DNA of 64,000 nucleotides, taken from Amycolatopsis acidicola. Lineage in GTDB: Bacteria > Actinomycetota > Actinomycetes > Mycobacteriales > Pseudonocardiaceae. This document shows, in pieces, positions 57,211-64,000 of this stretch (its first letter is position 1; each line of letters opens with the position of its first letter). Where the stretch lies: assembly GCF_007713735.2 (NCBI RefSeq), contig NZ_VMNW02000030.1, positions 1-64,000 of the forward strand, in the 5' to 3' direction. The position numbers and the translations under genes were made by a program. Below the pieces are notes generated by a model, which saw only the letters and a program-made list of their open reading frames with translations, was not told the DNA's origin and searched no databases.

Positions 57211-58323
57211 CTACCCGGGCAATCCGGGTGGCGCCGAGCGGTACACCACCGGCGTCTCCGAATACCGCACTGGATTGCGCGGCACCTTGACCGTGGTGCC
57301 GTCGGGGCGCGGCAGCTCGACAACGGGGTCGAGGCCGAGCTGGTCGGCGAGTGCGAAAGCGCCCGCGATGTCGTTGACCACGCCGGCGGGCACGCGCGCC
57401 GCGGTGAGTTCTTCCGTCCACTCCGCGGCTTCCCGTGTCGCGAGCAGGCGGACGAGCTCGGCGTGCAGCTCTCCGCGATGGGCCACGCGATCCGGGTTGG
57501 TGGCGAAGCGACTGTCACCGGCCAGCTCCGGTGCGCCGAGAACCTTGCACAGCGCGGAAAACTGGCGGTCGTTGCCAACAGCGAGCACGAGGTTCCCGTC
57601 CGCGCAAGGCATCAGCTCGTACGGGGCGATGCTCGGGTGCCTGTTGCCCATCCGGTGGGCGACGACCCCGCCGGAAGTGAACGCCGTGGCCTGATTGACC
57701 AGACTCGAAAGGAGACAGGAGAACAGATCGACGTCGATACGCTGGCCGCGCCCGGTGTCGCGCCGGTGGTGCAGCGCGGCGAGGATCCCGTTGGTGGCGA
57801 ACAAACCCGTGAGCACGTCGACCACCGCCACACCCACCTTCTGCGGTTCGCCCCCGGGCTCCCCGGTCACGCTCATCAGCCCACCCAGCGCCTGGATCAG
57901 CAGGTCGTACCCGGGCATCGTGGCCCCGGCACCCTGGCCGAACCCGGTGATCGAGCAATAGACCAGGCCGGGGTTCCCCGGGTAGAGCTGCTCGTAGTCC
58001 AGCCCGAACTCCGCCATCAGGCCCGGTCGGAAGTTCTCGACCACCACGTCGGCTTCCGACGCCAGCCGTCGCGCCTCGACCCTGTCGTGCTCGTCGGTGA
58101 GGTCGAGCACGACGGAGTCCTTGCCGCGGTTGACCGACTGAAAGTAGGTGGCCTGCCCCGCCGCGTCGTAGGGCGGACCCCAGCTGCGGGTGTCGTCGCC
58201 GCTGCCGGGGCGCTCCACCTTGGTGACGACGGCGCCGAGGTCGGCCAGCTGCATAGTCGCGAACGGCCCGGCCAGGATCCGCGAGAAGTCCAGCACCCGG
58301 AGGTTGTCAAGCGGCGAAGCCAT
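57211..58323 (-). CDS. CaiB/BaiF family CoA transferase
   Basis: 370 residues, class III CoA transferase. LRVLDFSRILAGPFATMQLA, LGAVVTKVERPGSGDDTRSW, ADVVVENFRPG, SITGFGQGA and YDLLIQALGGLMSVTGE with the catalytic Asp. Moves CoA from succinyl- or acetyl-CoA to a carboxylic acid. It is divergent from a glutaryl-CoA-dehydrogenase-like gene with a GntR site between, so a dicarboxylic acid such as glutarate is the likely acceptor. ATG 58323 chosen; the longer frame runs through the operator. Confidence 0.88.
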   Translation of the reverse strand: MASPLDNLRVLDFSRILAGPFATMQLADLGAVVTKVERPGSGDDTRSWGPPYDAAGQATYFQSVNRGKDSVVLDLTDEHDRVEARRLASEADVVVENFRPGLMAEFGLDYEQLYPGNPGLVYCSITGFGQGAGATMPGYDLLIQALGGLMSVTGEPGGEPQKVGVAVVDVLTGLFATNGILAALHHRRDTGRGQRIDVDLFSCLLSSLVNQATAFTSGGVVAHRMGNRHPSIAPYELMPCADGNLVLAVGNDRQFSALCKVLGAPELAGDSRFATNPDRVAHRGELHAELVRLLATREAAEWTEELTAARVPAGVVNDIAGAFALADQLGLDPVVELPRPDGTTVKVPRNPVRYSETPVVYRSAPPGLPG

Positions 58324-58342
58324 GTGCCACCATCCCTTGCGT

Positions 58343-58358
58343 CGATTTTCGAAAATCG
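58343..58358. promoter_or_regulatory. GntR-type operator of the CoA-transferase/dehydrogenase pair
   Basis: Perfect 16-base palindrome CGATTTTCGAAAATCG in the 82-base divergent spacer, AT-rich and centrally placed for both promoters. The GntR gene two positions downstream is the likely binder. Confidence 0.7.
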
Positions 58359-58405
58359 AAAAAAGACTACGAGTGATCACCTCGAGGGGCAAGGAGAAGA
58401 CGGCG

Positions 58406-59575
58406 ATGCCCGCTGCGACCGATCCACTGGACTTCCTCTCCGTCGACACGATGCTGTCCGACGAGGAGCGCGACATCCGCGACACCGTGCGCGCGTTCGT
58501 CCGCGACCGGGTGGTGCCGGAGGTCGGCGAGTGGTTCGAGCAGGGCGGTCTCCCCCGCGAGTTGGTGGGCGAACTGGGCAAACTGGGCCTGCTCGGGATG
58601 CACCTGGAGGGCTACGGCTGCGCGGGCACCAGCGCCACCGCCTACGGGCTGGCGTGCCTCGAGCTGGAGGCGGGCGACAGCGGTATCCGGAGCCTCGTGT
58701 CGGTGCAGGGCTCGCTCGCGATGTTCGCGATCCACCGCTGGGGTTCGGAGGAACAGAAGCAGGAGTGGTTGCCGCGGATGGCCGCGGGGGAGGCCGTCGG
58801 CTGCTTCGGGCTGACCGAGCCGGACTCCGGGTCCGACCCGGGTTCGATGCGCACCTACGCCCGGCGCGACGGCGAGGACTGGGTGCTGCGCGGGCAGAAG
58901 ATGTGGATCACCAACGGTTCCTGGGCGGACGTCGCGGTGGTGTGGGCGCGCACCGACGAGGGCGTGCGTGGGTTCCTTGTCCCCAAGGGCACCAAGGGGT
59001 TCACCACCCGCGACATCCACCGGAAGATGTCGCTGCGCGCGTCGGTCACCTCCGAGCTGATCCTCGACGAGGTCCGGTTGCCCGCTTCGGCGATGCTGCC
59101 GGGCGCGACCTCGCTGCGCGGCCCGCTGTCCTGCCTGAACGAAGCCCGGTACGGCATCGTGTGGGGCGTGGCCGGGGCCGCCCGCGCTTGTCTGGAAGCC
59201 GCGCTCGACTACAGCACCACGCGGGTCCAGTTCGGTAAACCGATCGCGGCTTTCCAGATCCAGCAACAGAAACTGGCGACGATGGCATTGGAGGTCAACC
59301 GCGCGACCTTGCTCTCGCTGCACCTCGGGCGGCTCAAGGACTCAGGGCGACTGCGGCCGGATCACGTGAGCATGGGCAAGCTGGGCAACGTGAACGCGGC
59401 GCTCGACGTGGCCCGCAACGCCCGGCAGGTCCTCGGCGCCAACGGGATCACGCTGGAGTACCCGGTGATGCGGCACCTGACCAACCTGGAGACCGTGGTC
59501 ACCTACGAGGGCACCGCGGACGTGCACGCCCTGGTCATCGGCGGCGCGCTGACCGGGATCGACGCCTTCCGGTAG
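58406..59575 (+). CDS. Glutaryl-CoA-dehydrogenase-like acyl-CoA dehydrogenase
   Basis: 389 residues, FAD enzyme. GDSGIRSLVSVQGSLAMFAI and FGLTEPDSGSDPGSM are typical of glutaryl-CoA dehydrogenases, as is the end TYEGTADVHALVIGGALTGI with catalytic Glu368. GCDH both oxidises and decarboxylates glutaryl-CoA to crotonyl-CoA. The catalytic loop and the preceding Arg are in place, but some relatives do not decarboxylate. Operon with the GntR gene 25 bases downstream and divergent from the CoA transferase. Confidence 0.85.
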   Translation: MPAATDPLDFLSVDTMLSDEERDIRDTVRAFVRDRVVPEVGEWFEQGGLPRELVGELGKLGLLGMHLEGYGCAGTSATAYGLACLELEAGDSGIRSLVSVQGSLAMFAIHRWGSEEQKQEWLPRMAAGEAVGCFGLTEPDSGSDPGSMRTYARRDGEDWVLRGQKMWITNGSWADVAVVWARTDEGVRGFLVPKGTKGFTTRDIHRKMSLRASVTSELILDEVRLPASAMLPGATSLRGPLSCLNEARYGIVWGVAGAARACLEAALDYSTTRVQFGKPIAAFQIQQQKLATMALEVNRATLLSLHLGRLKDSGRLRPDHVSMGKLGNVNAALDVARNARQVLGANGITLEYPVMRHLTNLETVVTYEGTADVHALVIGGALTGIDAFR

Positions 59576-59600
59576 CCCGGCAGGGATAGAGTCTCCCCCG

Positions 59601-60260
59601 ATGAGCACGCGCCCCGACGGACCGGGAACCACGACGCAGCACGCACTCGACGAGCTGCGGCGGTCCATCGTCGCGGGCGACTACCGGCCGGGGCAGCGCG
59701 TGCTGCAGGAGGAGATCGCCGCCCGCCTCGGCACCAGTCTCGCGCCCGTGCGCGAGGCGCTGCGGGCGCTGGAGCAGGAAGGCCAGGTCGTCTACCGGCC
59801 GCGCCGCGGGTACTTCATCACCGAGCTGAACGTCGCCGACCTCCAGGAAATCTATGCCCTGCGCGCGCTCCTGGAGGAACGCGCCGTCCGCGCCACCCTG
59901 CCGGCGCTGGACGAGGACGCCGTCGAGCGGATCGCCCTGGCGGCACGGGACTGCGCGGACGCGGCGAAGCACGGCGACGTGGCCGCCGAGCTGGCCGCCA
60001 ACCGGCGGTTCCACTTCGGCATGCTGGAGTCCCCGGAGCAGACGCACACCATGCGGCTGATCCGGCTGCTGTGGGATTCCACCGAGGCTTACCGGGCGAT
60101 GTACTACAACTCCCCCGAAGAGCGCGCGACCACCGTGGCGGCGCACGACGACATCCTGGACGCCGTGCGCCGCAAGGCGATCGACGAGGTGGTCACCGCT
60201 CTCGACGAGCACCGCACCCGCGCGCTCAAGGTGCTGACAGGGATCCTCAGCGCGGACTGA
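59601..60260 (+). CDS. GntR family regulator (FCD subfamily)
   Basis: 219 residues. HTH HALDELRRSIVAGDYRPGQR, LQEEIAARLGTSLAPVREAL, LEQEGQVVYRPRRGYF; FCD domain with EIYALRALLEERAVRATLPA and NRRFHFGMLESPEQ. Complete and normal length. Likely represses the adjacent dehydrogenase and CoA transferase via the palindrome at 58343. Its last codons (VLTGILSAD) are also the first unit of the downstream tandem array. Confidence 0.88.
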   Translation: MSTRPDGPGTTTQHALDELRRSIVAGDYRPGQRVLQEEIAARLGTSLAPVREALRALEQEGQVVYRPRRGYFITELNVADLQEIYALRALLEERAVRATLPALDEDAVERIALAARDCADAAKHGDVAAELAANRRFHFGMLESPEQTHTMRLIRLLWDSTEAYRAMYYNSPEERATTVAAHDDILDAVRRKAIDEVVTALDEHRTRALKVLTGILSAD

Positions 60261-60710
60261 ACCGCCAACGCAAACGCCGACGGTGCTCACGGGGATCCTG
60301 ACCGCGGGCCGAGCCAGCCCACGCGAAAGCCGAAGATGCTCACCGAGATCCCGAACTCGGCCAGAGCCAGCTGAAGCGAAAGCCGAAGGGGCTCACCGGG
60401 ATCCGAGCCCGGCCGAGCCAGCGAGTGCGAACCGCCGAGGGGGCTCACCGGGATCCTCACCACGGGCTGAAGCCAGCCCATGCAGAACGCCGAGGGGGCT
60501 CACCGGGCCCCTCACCGCGGGCCGAGCCAGCCGACACGAAAGCCGAAGATGCTCACCGAGATCCCGAGCCCGGGCCGAGGCAGCCGACACGACAGCCGAA
60601 GCGCTCACCAGGATCCGAGCCCGGGCTTAGCCAGAGAGTGCGAACCGCCGAGGGGGCTCACCGGGATCCTCACCGTGGGGCTGACGCCCGACCCTCGCAA
60701 ACGCTGCAGG
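60231..60710 (+). repeat. Tandem array of about 53-bp units derived from the GntR gene tail
   Basis: Nine units begin with GTGCTGAC/GGCTCACC at 60233, 60285, 60337, 60391, 60443, 60498, 60551, 60603 and 60656 (periods 52-55). Each has GCTCACCGGGATCCTCACC, a GCGGGCCGAGCCAGCC middle and a GCGAAAGCCGAAG end, with substitutions. The first unit is the coding end of the GntR gene plus its stop; the others are non-coding, though some frames stay open. Even and odd units alternate between ATCCTCACC and GAGATCCCGA types, suggesting duplication of dimers. Confidence 0.88.
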
Positions 60711-60893
60711 TCCTCACGAAACCCCGCCACGGACGGAAACCGGCTCGCCGGGGACAGCGGAATGCCGGGAATCGGGGCGGTGGCACGATTCGTCCCACAC
60801 ACGTCATCCCACACACGTCGTCCCCCAAGCGTCGTCCCCCAGACGATCCGGCCTGTCCGGCGGGGCGCCCACGCCGGCAGTAAGGTCCCGGCC

Positions 60894-61313
60894 ATGAGTT
60901 CCGCGATTGATCTGCACGGCGACCCGCACGTCGAACGTTACCTGGAGACCAACGGCGAGGACGGCTACCACTGGCGCAACGGGACCACGATCCTGATCCT
61001 GTTCACCAAGGGCCGCAAGTCCGGCGAGCAGCGCACCCACGCGCTGATCTTCCGCGAGCACGAAGGCGACTACCTCGTCGTGGCGTCCAAGGGCGGCACG
61101 GACGCGCCCCCGGCCTGGTTCCTGAACCTCACCGCCGACCCGAACGTGGAAGTCCAGATCAAGGGCGACCGCTTCCCCGCTAAGGCCCGTCTCGCCACCC
61201 CGCAGGAAAAGCCCGCGCTGTGGGCGAAGATGACCGAGGTCTGGCCGGACTACGACGAGTACCAGAAGAAGACCACCCGCGAGATCCCCGTCGTCGTCCT
61301 CGAACGCCAGTAG
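60894..61313 (+). CDS. Deazaflavin (F420)-dependent nitroreductase family protein
   Basis: 139 residues of the Ddn/DUF385 split-barrel family: HWRNGTTILILFTKGRKSGE, QRTHALIFREHEGDYLVVAS and KGGTDAPPAWFLNLTADPNV, the cofactor-binding core. These enzymes use coenzyme F420 (or related flavins) to reduce quinones or nitro groups; F420 is made by actinomycetes. ATG 60894 begins just after the repeats end. Followed by a strong palindromic terminator. Confidence 0.88.
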   Translation: MSSAIDLHGDPHVERYLETNGEDGYHWRNGTTILILFTKGRKSGEQRTHALIFREHEGDYLVVASKGGTDAPPAWFLNLTADPNVEVQIKGDRFPAKARLATPQEKPALWAKMTEVWPDYDEYQKKTTREIPVVVLERQ

Positions 61314-61320
61314 CGCCACC

Positions 61321-61359
61321 GCCGGCTTGTGCACGGTCCCGGACCGTGCACAAGCCGGC
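61321..61359. terminator. Palindromic bidirectional terminator
   Basis: Nineteen-base perfect stem: GCCGGCTTGTGCACGGTCC (61321-61339) and its reverse complement (61341-61359) with a single-base centre. Placed exactly between two convergent stops (61313 and 61360), so it serves both. No T-run. Confidence 0.8.
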
Positions 61360-62091
61360 TCAGGCGGTCGGCCGGAACGACTCCACGCCGCGCGCCACCT
61401 GCTCGTCCCAGCCGTCCGACGGCTTCTGAGCGGCGTATTCGTCGTGCCAGTTCCACCATTCATACGGCGGCGTCTGCGGATAACCCTCCGGCAAATCCTC
61501 CCATTCCTCCTGGCGGCCCAGCGCCGTCATGTCGAGATAGCTCCACGTGCCGCCGAGCGCTTCGTCACCGCGGTTGTTGATGAAAAAGGTGCGGAAAACC
61601 CTGTCCCCGGAACGGAAGAACGCGTTCGTGCCGTGCCATTCGGACACGCCGAAATCCGCGTCGAACCCGTCGGTGAGGGTGTACCACGGCATTTCCCAGC
61701 CCATCCGCGCCTTGACCCGCGCGATGTCCGGCTGCGTGGCACGCGACACGAAGGCCAGCGTGGTGTCACGGGCGTTGAGGTGCGCGACGTGGGCTACCTG
61801 GTCGGCCACCATCGAACAGCCGCGGCACGGATGCTCGGGCCAGCCGAACACGCCGGGGTCGAAGAAAGCACGGTAGACGATCAGCTGGCGGCGCCCCTCG
61901 AACAGGTCGAGCAGGCTCATCGTGCCGTCAGGGCCCTCGAATTCATACGCCTTCTCCACGGCGTGCCAAGGCATCCGGCGGCGCTCCGCGGCGAGCGCGT
62001 CCCGGGCGCGGGTCAGCTGCTTTTCCTTCACCAGCAAGCGTTGTCGTTCCGTCTCCCATTCCGCCGGGGAAACGACCGGGGGTGTCTTCAT
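61360..62091 (-). CDS. DUF899 thioredoxin-like protein
   Basis: 243 residues of the DUF899 (thioredoxin-fold) family: SPAEWETERQRLLVKEKQLT, EGRRQLIVYRAFFDPGVFGW, the redox-like HPCRGCSM, and WYTLTDGFDADFGVSEWHG. Function unknown; the Cys pair suggests peroxidase or thiol chemistry. Last gene of an operon (SRPBCC, ArsR, DUF899) with 4-base overlap to the ArsR gene. Confidence 0.85.
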   Translation of the reverse strand: MKTPPVVSPAEWETERQRLLVKEKQLTRARDALAAERRRMPWHAVEKAYEFEGPDGTMSLLDLFEGRRQLIVYRAFFDPGVFGWPEHPCRGCSMVADQVAHVAHLNARDTTLAFVSRATQPDIARVKARMGWEMPWYTLTDGFDADFGVSEWHGTNAFFRSGDRVFRTFFINNRGDEALGGTWSYLDMTALGRQEEWEDLPEGYPQTPPYEWWNWHDEYAAQKPSDGWDEQVARGVESFRPTA

Positions 62092-62447
62092 CCTGCTCTC
62101 CCTTCGGTTTCGCGCGCGGACCGGTCCAGGTGGCCCTGCAACGCGTCGAGCGGGTTGTCCCAGTCGCGGGCCAGCGCGGCCAGGAACTGTTGCGCCACTT
62201 GCATCGGGGCCGACCGCAACCGGTAGCGCACCCGGCGCCGCTCCCCCGGCTCCGCCGTCACGAGACCGGCCTCGGCGAGCAGCGCGAGATGCTTGGCGAT
62301 CGCCTGCCGCGTGATGGGCAGGTGGCCGGCCAGGTCCGTCGCCGTGGCCGGCCCCCGCTCCGCCAGCGCGGCCAGGATCGCGCGCCGGCTCGGATCGGCC
62401 AGCGCGACGAAGACCTGTTCGGCGATCGCTTCGGGATCAAGCTGCAT
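62088..62447 (-). CDS. ArsR family transcriptional regulator
   Basis: 119 residues: EAIAEQVFVALADPSRRAIL, HLPITRQAIAKHLALLAEAG, RRVRYRLRSAPMQ, then a helical tail that is typical of ArsR proteins partnered with AHSA1/SRPBCC genes. No metal-binding Cys pair, so not a heavy-metal sensor. Overlaps the SRPBCC gene by 11 bases and DUF899 by 4. The paired palindromes upstream of the operon are its likely sites. Confidence 0.87.
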   Translation of the reverse strand: MQLDPEAIAEQVFVALADPSRRAILAALAERGPATATDLAGHLPITRQAIAKHLALLAEAGLVTAEPGERRRVRYRLRSAPMQVAQQFLAALARDWDNPLDALQGHLDRSARETEGRAG

Positions 62448-62880
62448 CGAGATAGGAAACCAGCTCTTCCAGCTCGTTCTTCCAGCCGTCGACGTTGCCG
62501 CCGAACGCCTTGCCGTGATCCTCTTCCGCGAGCTGCGCGAAGCCGCTCTCGACCACCGTGAGGCGGGTGCCCGCGCCCGCGGGCTCGAGCGTGAACTCCA
62601 CGTACGTGCGGCGCGGATCCTCGTCCGGCAGGCCGAAGATGCGCCAGGTGTAGCCGAACACCTTCGGCTCCTCGACCCGCTCGACGCGCATCTCGGCGCG
62701 GTGCCCGTTGCTCCACCGCATCCAGGCCGCGCCGCCGACCCGCAGGTCGATGCCCGCTTCGTTGCCGAACCACGTGCCCAGTCCCTCGGCCGTGGTGAGC
62801 GCCGCCCACACCGCCCGCGGCGGGTGCGCGATCTCCACGGTCCGTTCGATCCGATCAGGAAAACCCACGACAGCCTCCAT
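62437..62880 (-). CDS. SRPBCC/AHSA1-type START-like protein
   Basis: 147 residues from ATG 62880. IERTVEIAHPPRAVWAALTT, GLGTWFGNEAGIDLRVGGAA, FTLEPAGAGTRLTVVESGF and the closing NVDGWKNELEELVSYL are AHSA1 hallmarks. Folds of this kind bind hydrophobic ligands. The ArsR-SRPBCC pair is very common in actinomycetes, but its ligand is unknown. I rejected an upstream in-frame start at 62931 because it lies within the operators. Confidence 0.85.
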   Translation of the reverse strand: MEAVVGFPDRIERTVEIAHPPRAVWAALTTAEGLGTWFGNEAGIDLRVGGAAWMRWSNGHRAEMRVERVEEPKVFGYTWRIFGLPDEDPRRTYVEFTLEPAGAGTRLTVVESGFAQLAEEDHGKAFGGNVDGWKNELEELVSYLDAA

Positions 62881-62885
62881 GTGTA

Positions 62886-62926
62886 GCAACCAACTGGTTG
62901 CCACATTATGGCAACCAGTTGGTTGC
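62886..62926. promoter_or_regulatory. Twin palindromic ArsR operators
   Basis: Two 17-base elements, GCAACCAACTGGTTGCC (62886-62902) and GGCAACCAGTTGGTTGC (62910-62926), each palindromic at its core and together forming a larger inverted repeat around ACATTAT. They cover the promoter between the ArsR operon and the glyoxalase. Confidence 0.8.
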
Positions 62927-62996
62927 GTCAACCCCGCCGTGGACCGGTCAGGAATCGAGAAGCCCGCAAGCCCTGCCCGCTCCTAACGTGAACGCC

Positions 62997-63608
62997 ATGA
63001 CCTCAATCGACTCCCTCACCCTCGAAGTCACCGACCCTGCCGCCGCGGAACGCTTCTACAAGGCGGCCTTCGGATTCGACACCCAGATCCGCGTGCGCGC
63101 TTCCGACGCGCCGACCTCCGGATTCCGTGGCTTCACGCTCTCGCTGACCGTGCCGCAGCCGTCCACGGTCAACAGATTCGCCGAAGCCGCTCTCGACGCG
63201 GGCGCCACGGCACTGAAGCCGGTCTCGAAATCGTTCTGGGGCTACGGCGGTGTCGTCCAGGCACCGGACGGCACGATCTGGAAGATCGCCAGCTCGTCCA
63301 AAAAGGACACCGGCACCGACACCGGCGCGATCGACTCGATCGTGCTCCTGCTCGGCGCCGCGGATGTGGCCGCCAGCAAGGCTTTCTACGTCGAGCACGG
63401 CCTGACCGTCGCGAAGAGCTTCGGCCGGAAGTACGTCGAGTTCGACAGCCCGTCCGGCGCGATCAAGCTCGCGCTCTACGGCTACCGCGCGCTCGCCAAG
63501 GACGCCGGGGTCTCGCCCGAAGGCTCCGGCTCACACCGGATCGCGTTGGGCAGCACCGCGGGGCCGTTCACCGACCCGGACGGGTTCGTGTGGGAGGCCG
63601 CGGGATAA
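62997..63608 (+). CDS. Glyoxalase/VOC family protein
   Basis: 203 residues, two VOC beta-alpha-beta halves: SLTLEVTDPAAAERFYKAAF and VLLLGAADVAASKAFYVEHG, with PDGTIW and DPDGFVWEAAG at the ends. Metal ligands are not obvious, so it may be a binding or resistance protein. ATG 62997. Divergent from the ArsR-SRPBCC-DUF899 operon, about 115 bases apart across the twin operators, and probably controlled with it. Confidence 0.85.
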   Translation: MTSIDSLTLEVTDPAAAERFYKAAFGFDTQIRVRASDAPTSGFRGFTLSLTVPQPSTVNRFAEAALDAGATALKPVSKSFWGYGGVVQAPDGTIWKIASSSKKDTGTDTGAIDSIVLLLGAADVAASKAFYVEHGLTVAKSFGRKYVEFDSPSGAIKLALYGYRALAKDAGVSPEGSGSHRIALGSTAGPFTDPDGFVWEAAG

Positions 63609-63786
63609 CGCCGTCAGGAGCCGACATGGGCGCGCAGCACGCGAGGACCGGCCGGGCCAGGGAAACTCCGCGGCCCGGCTCCCCCTTCGCGCCGCACCGC
63701 CGTCGCTTTCAGTGGGGACGTGATCACCGTGCGCACCCACCCAGCGAGTGATGCAGCCGGGGATGGTCGCGTGTTAGCCTGTGGCC

Positions 63787-63834
63787 GTGCAGCGCCAGAC
63801 GACTCTTCAGCTCGTAACCCGGCGCGCCGGCTGA
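63787..63834 (+). CDS. Candidate leader peptide (uORF)
   Basis: GTG-initiated 15-codon frame (MQRQTTLQLVTRRAG-stop) about 100 bases upstream of the edge gene. It starts close behind a TTAGCCT -10-like element (63774-63780), so it may be nearly leaderless. Its stop falls inside a 9-bp hairpin (CGCGCCGGC 63823-63831 with GCCGGCGCG 63844-63852). Ribosome position on this frame could control the fold. Prediction from layout only. Confidence 0.35.
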   Translation: MQRQTTLQLVTRRAG

Positions 63835-63852
63835 AACCAGGTCGCCGGCGCG
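63823..63852 (+). promoter_or_regulatory. Hairpin in the leader of the edge gene
   Basis: Nine-base perfect GC stem with a 12-base loop containing the uORF stop. A second inverted element follows at about 63889-63914. Together they could attenuate or sequester the downstream start. Confidence 0.35.
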
Positions 63853-63938
63853 CAGTTGTCGGCGTCCGCTTGAGCGGCATTTCCTTCGGGGCCTGGCCCG
63901 GATTCCCAGCCAGTTCCCTTGCTCCTGGAGATCCGCTC

Positions 63939-64000
63939 ATGACTGCCACCTTCACCGTCCCGGCCCAGCGTTCCACCATGCTCGTCCGGCGGCGCATCAC
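63939..64000 (+). CDS. Start of a gene cut by the window edge
   Basis: ATG 63939 with CTGGAG upstream opens a frame (MTATFTVPAQRSTMLVRRRI) that continues past the edge. Only 20 residues are visible, with a basic, possibly membrane-proximal start. Family unknown. A leader peptide and hairpins precede it. Confidence 0.5.
   Translation, partial: MTATFTVPAQRSTMLVRRRI

Noticed and set aside
60231..60710. CRISPR array
   Set aside because: Period is near 53 bases, but the whole unit is repeated with substitutions; there are no unique spacers, no constant repeat, and no cas genes nearby.

Overview
The window looks like a chromosomal stretch from a high-GC, spore-forming actinomycete of the Pseudonocardiaceae type, most like Amycolatopsis. 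The pointers are the extreme GC bias in codon third positions, an SsgB-type sporulation protein, an actinobacterial gas vesicle operon, a deazaflavin (F420)-type oxidoreductase, two DUF574 SAM methyltransferases, a CrtU-type carotenoid enzyme and frequent GTGA/ATGA gene overlaps. This assignment is inference; there is no rRNA or other definitive marker gene in the window.

Layout. (1) 0.3-5.4 kb: a tightly packed minus-strand gas vesicle operon (two charged-tail proteins, gvpA-F-G-O-J-L-S-K) followed by a GlsB/YeaQ stress membrane protein, with a general-stress-sigma-like promoter motif in front. (2) 5.6-9.3 kb: a scar of a lost integrated element (truncated GntR regulator, xis/int relics abutting tRNA-Val(CAC)), then ssgB and a tRNA-Gly/Cys/Val array. 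(3) 9.3-14.6 kb: acyl-CoA and 3-hydroxyacyl-CoA dehydrogenases divergent from a TetR gene, a carotenoid desaturase-like flavoprotein and a secreted trypsin-like protease. (4) 14.9-22.3 kb: a GntR regulator and a five-gene ABC uptake/amidohydrolase/decarboxylase-like operon. (5) 22.3-32 kb: an accessory mix (epimerase with a zinc-ribbon tail, repeats, two gene relics, P450-IclR-epoxide hydrolase group, lipoprotein, small membrane proteins) and then a large XRE-ATPase-TPR regulator.

(6) 34.5-48 kb: the main catabolic island. It has three KstD-type flavin desaturases, two paralogous LysR regulators, a ShiA-like MFS transporter, a quinate/shikimate dehydrogenase, a TIM-barrel isomerase/dehydratase, a Gfo/Idh/MocA oxidoreductase, an SDR, a zinc alcohol dehydrogenase and a YciI protein in three co-oriented blocks. 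I infer uptake and stepwise oxidation, possibly aromatisation, of an alicyclic (cyclohexane/shikimate-like) acid. A dicarboxylate symporter follows.

(7) 50-64 kb: phosphotransferase, decayed pqqC/pqqD relics beside a 9-bp minisatellite, alpha/beta hydrolase with HxlR, lspA, HAD hydrolase, TetR-cupin-hydrolase group, a CoA-transferase/glutaryl-CoA-dehydrogenase-like/GntR module, a roughly 53-bp tandem array apparently grown out of the 3' end of that GntR gene, an F420-type protein, an ArsR-SRPBCC-DUF899 operon with two palindromic operators, a glyoxalase, and at the right edge a candidate leader peptide plus the start of a truncated gene. Most regulator genes have a clear palindrome in the adjacent intergenic space, so the window is rich in testable local regulons.
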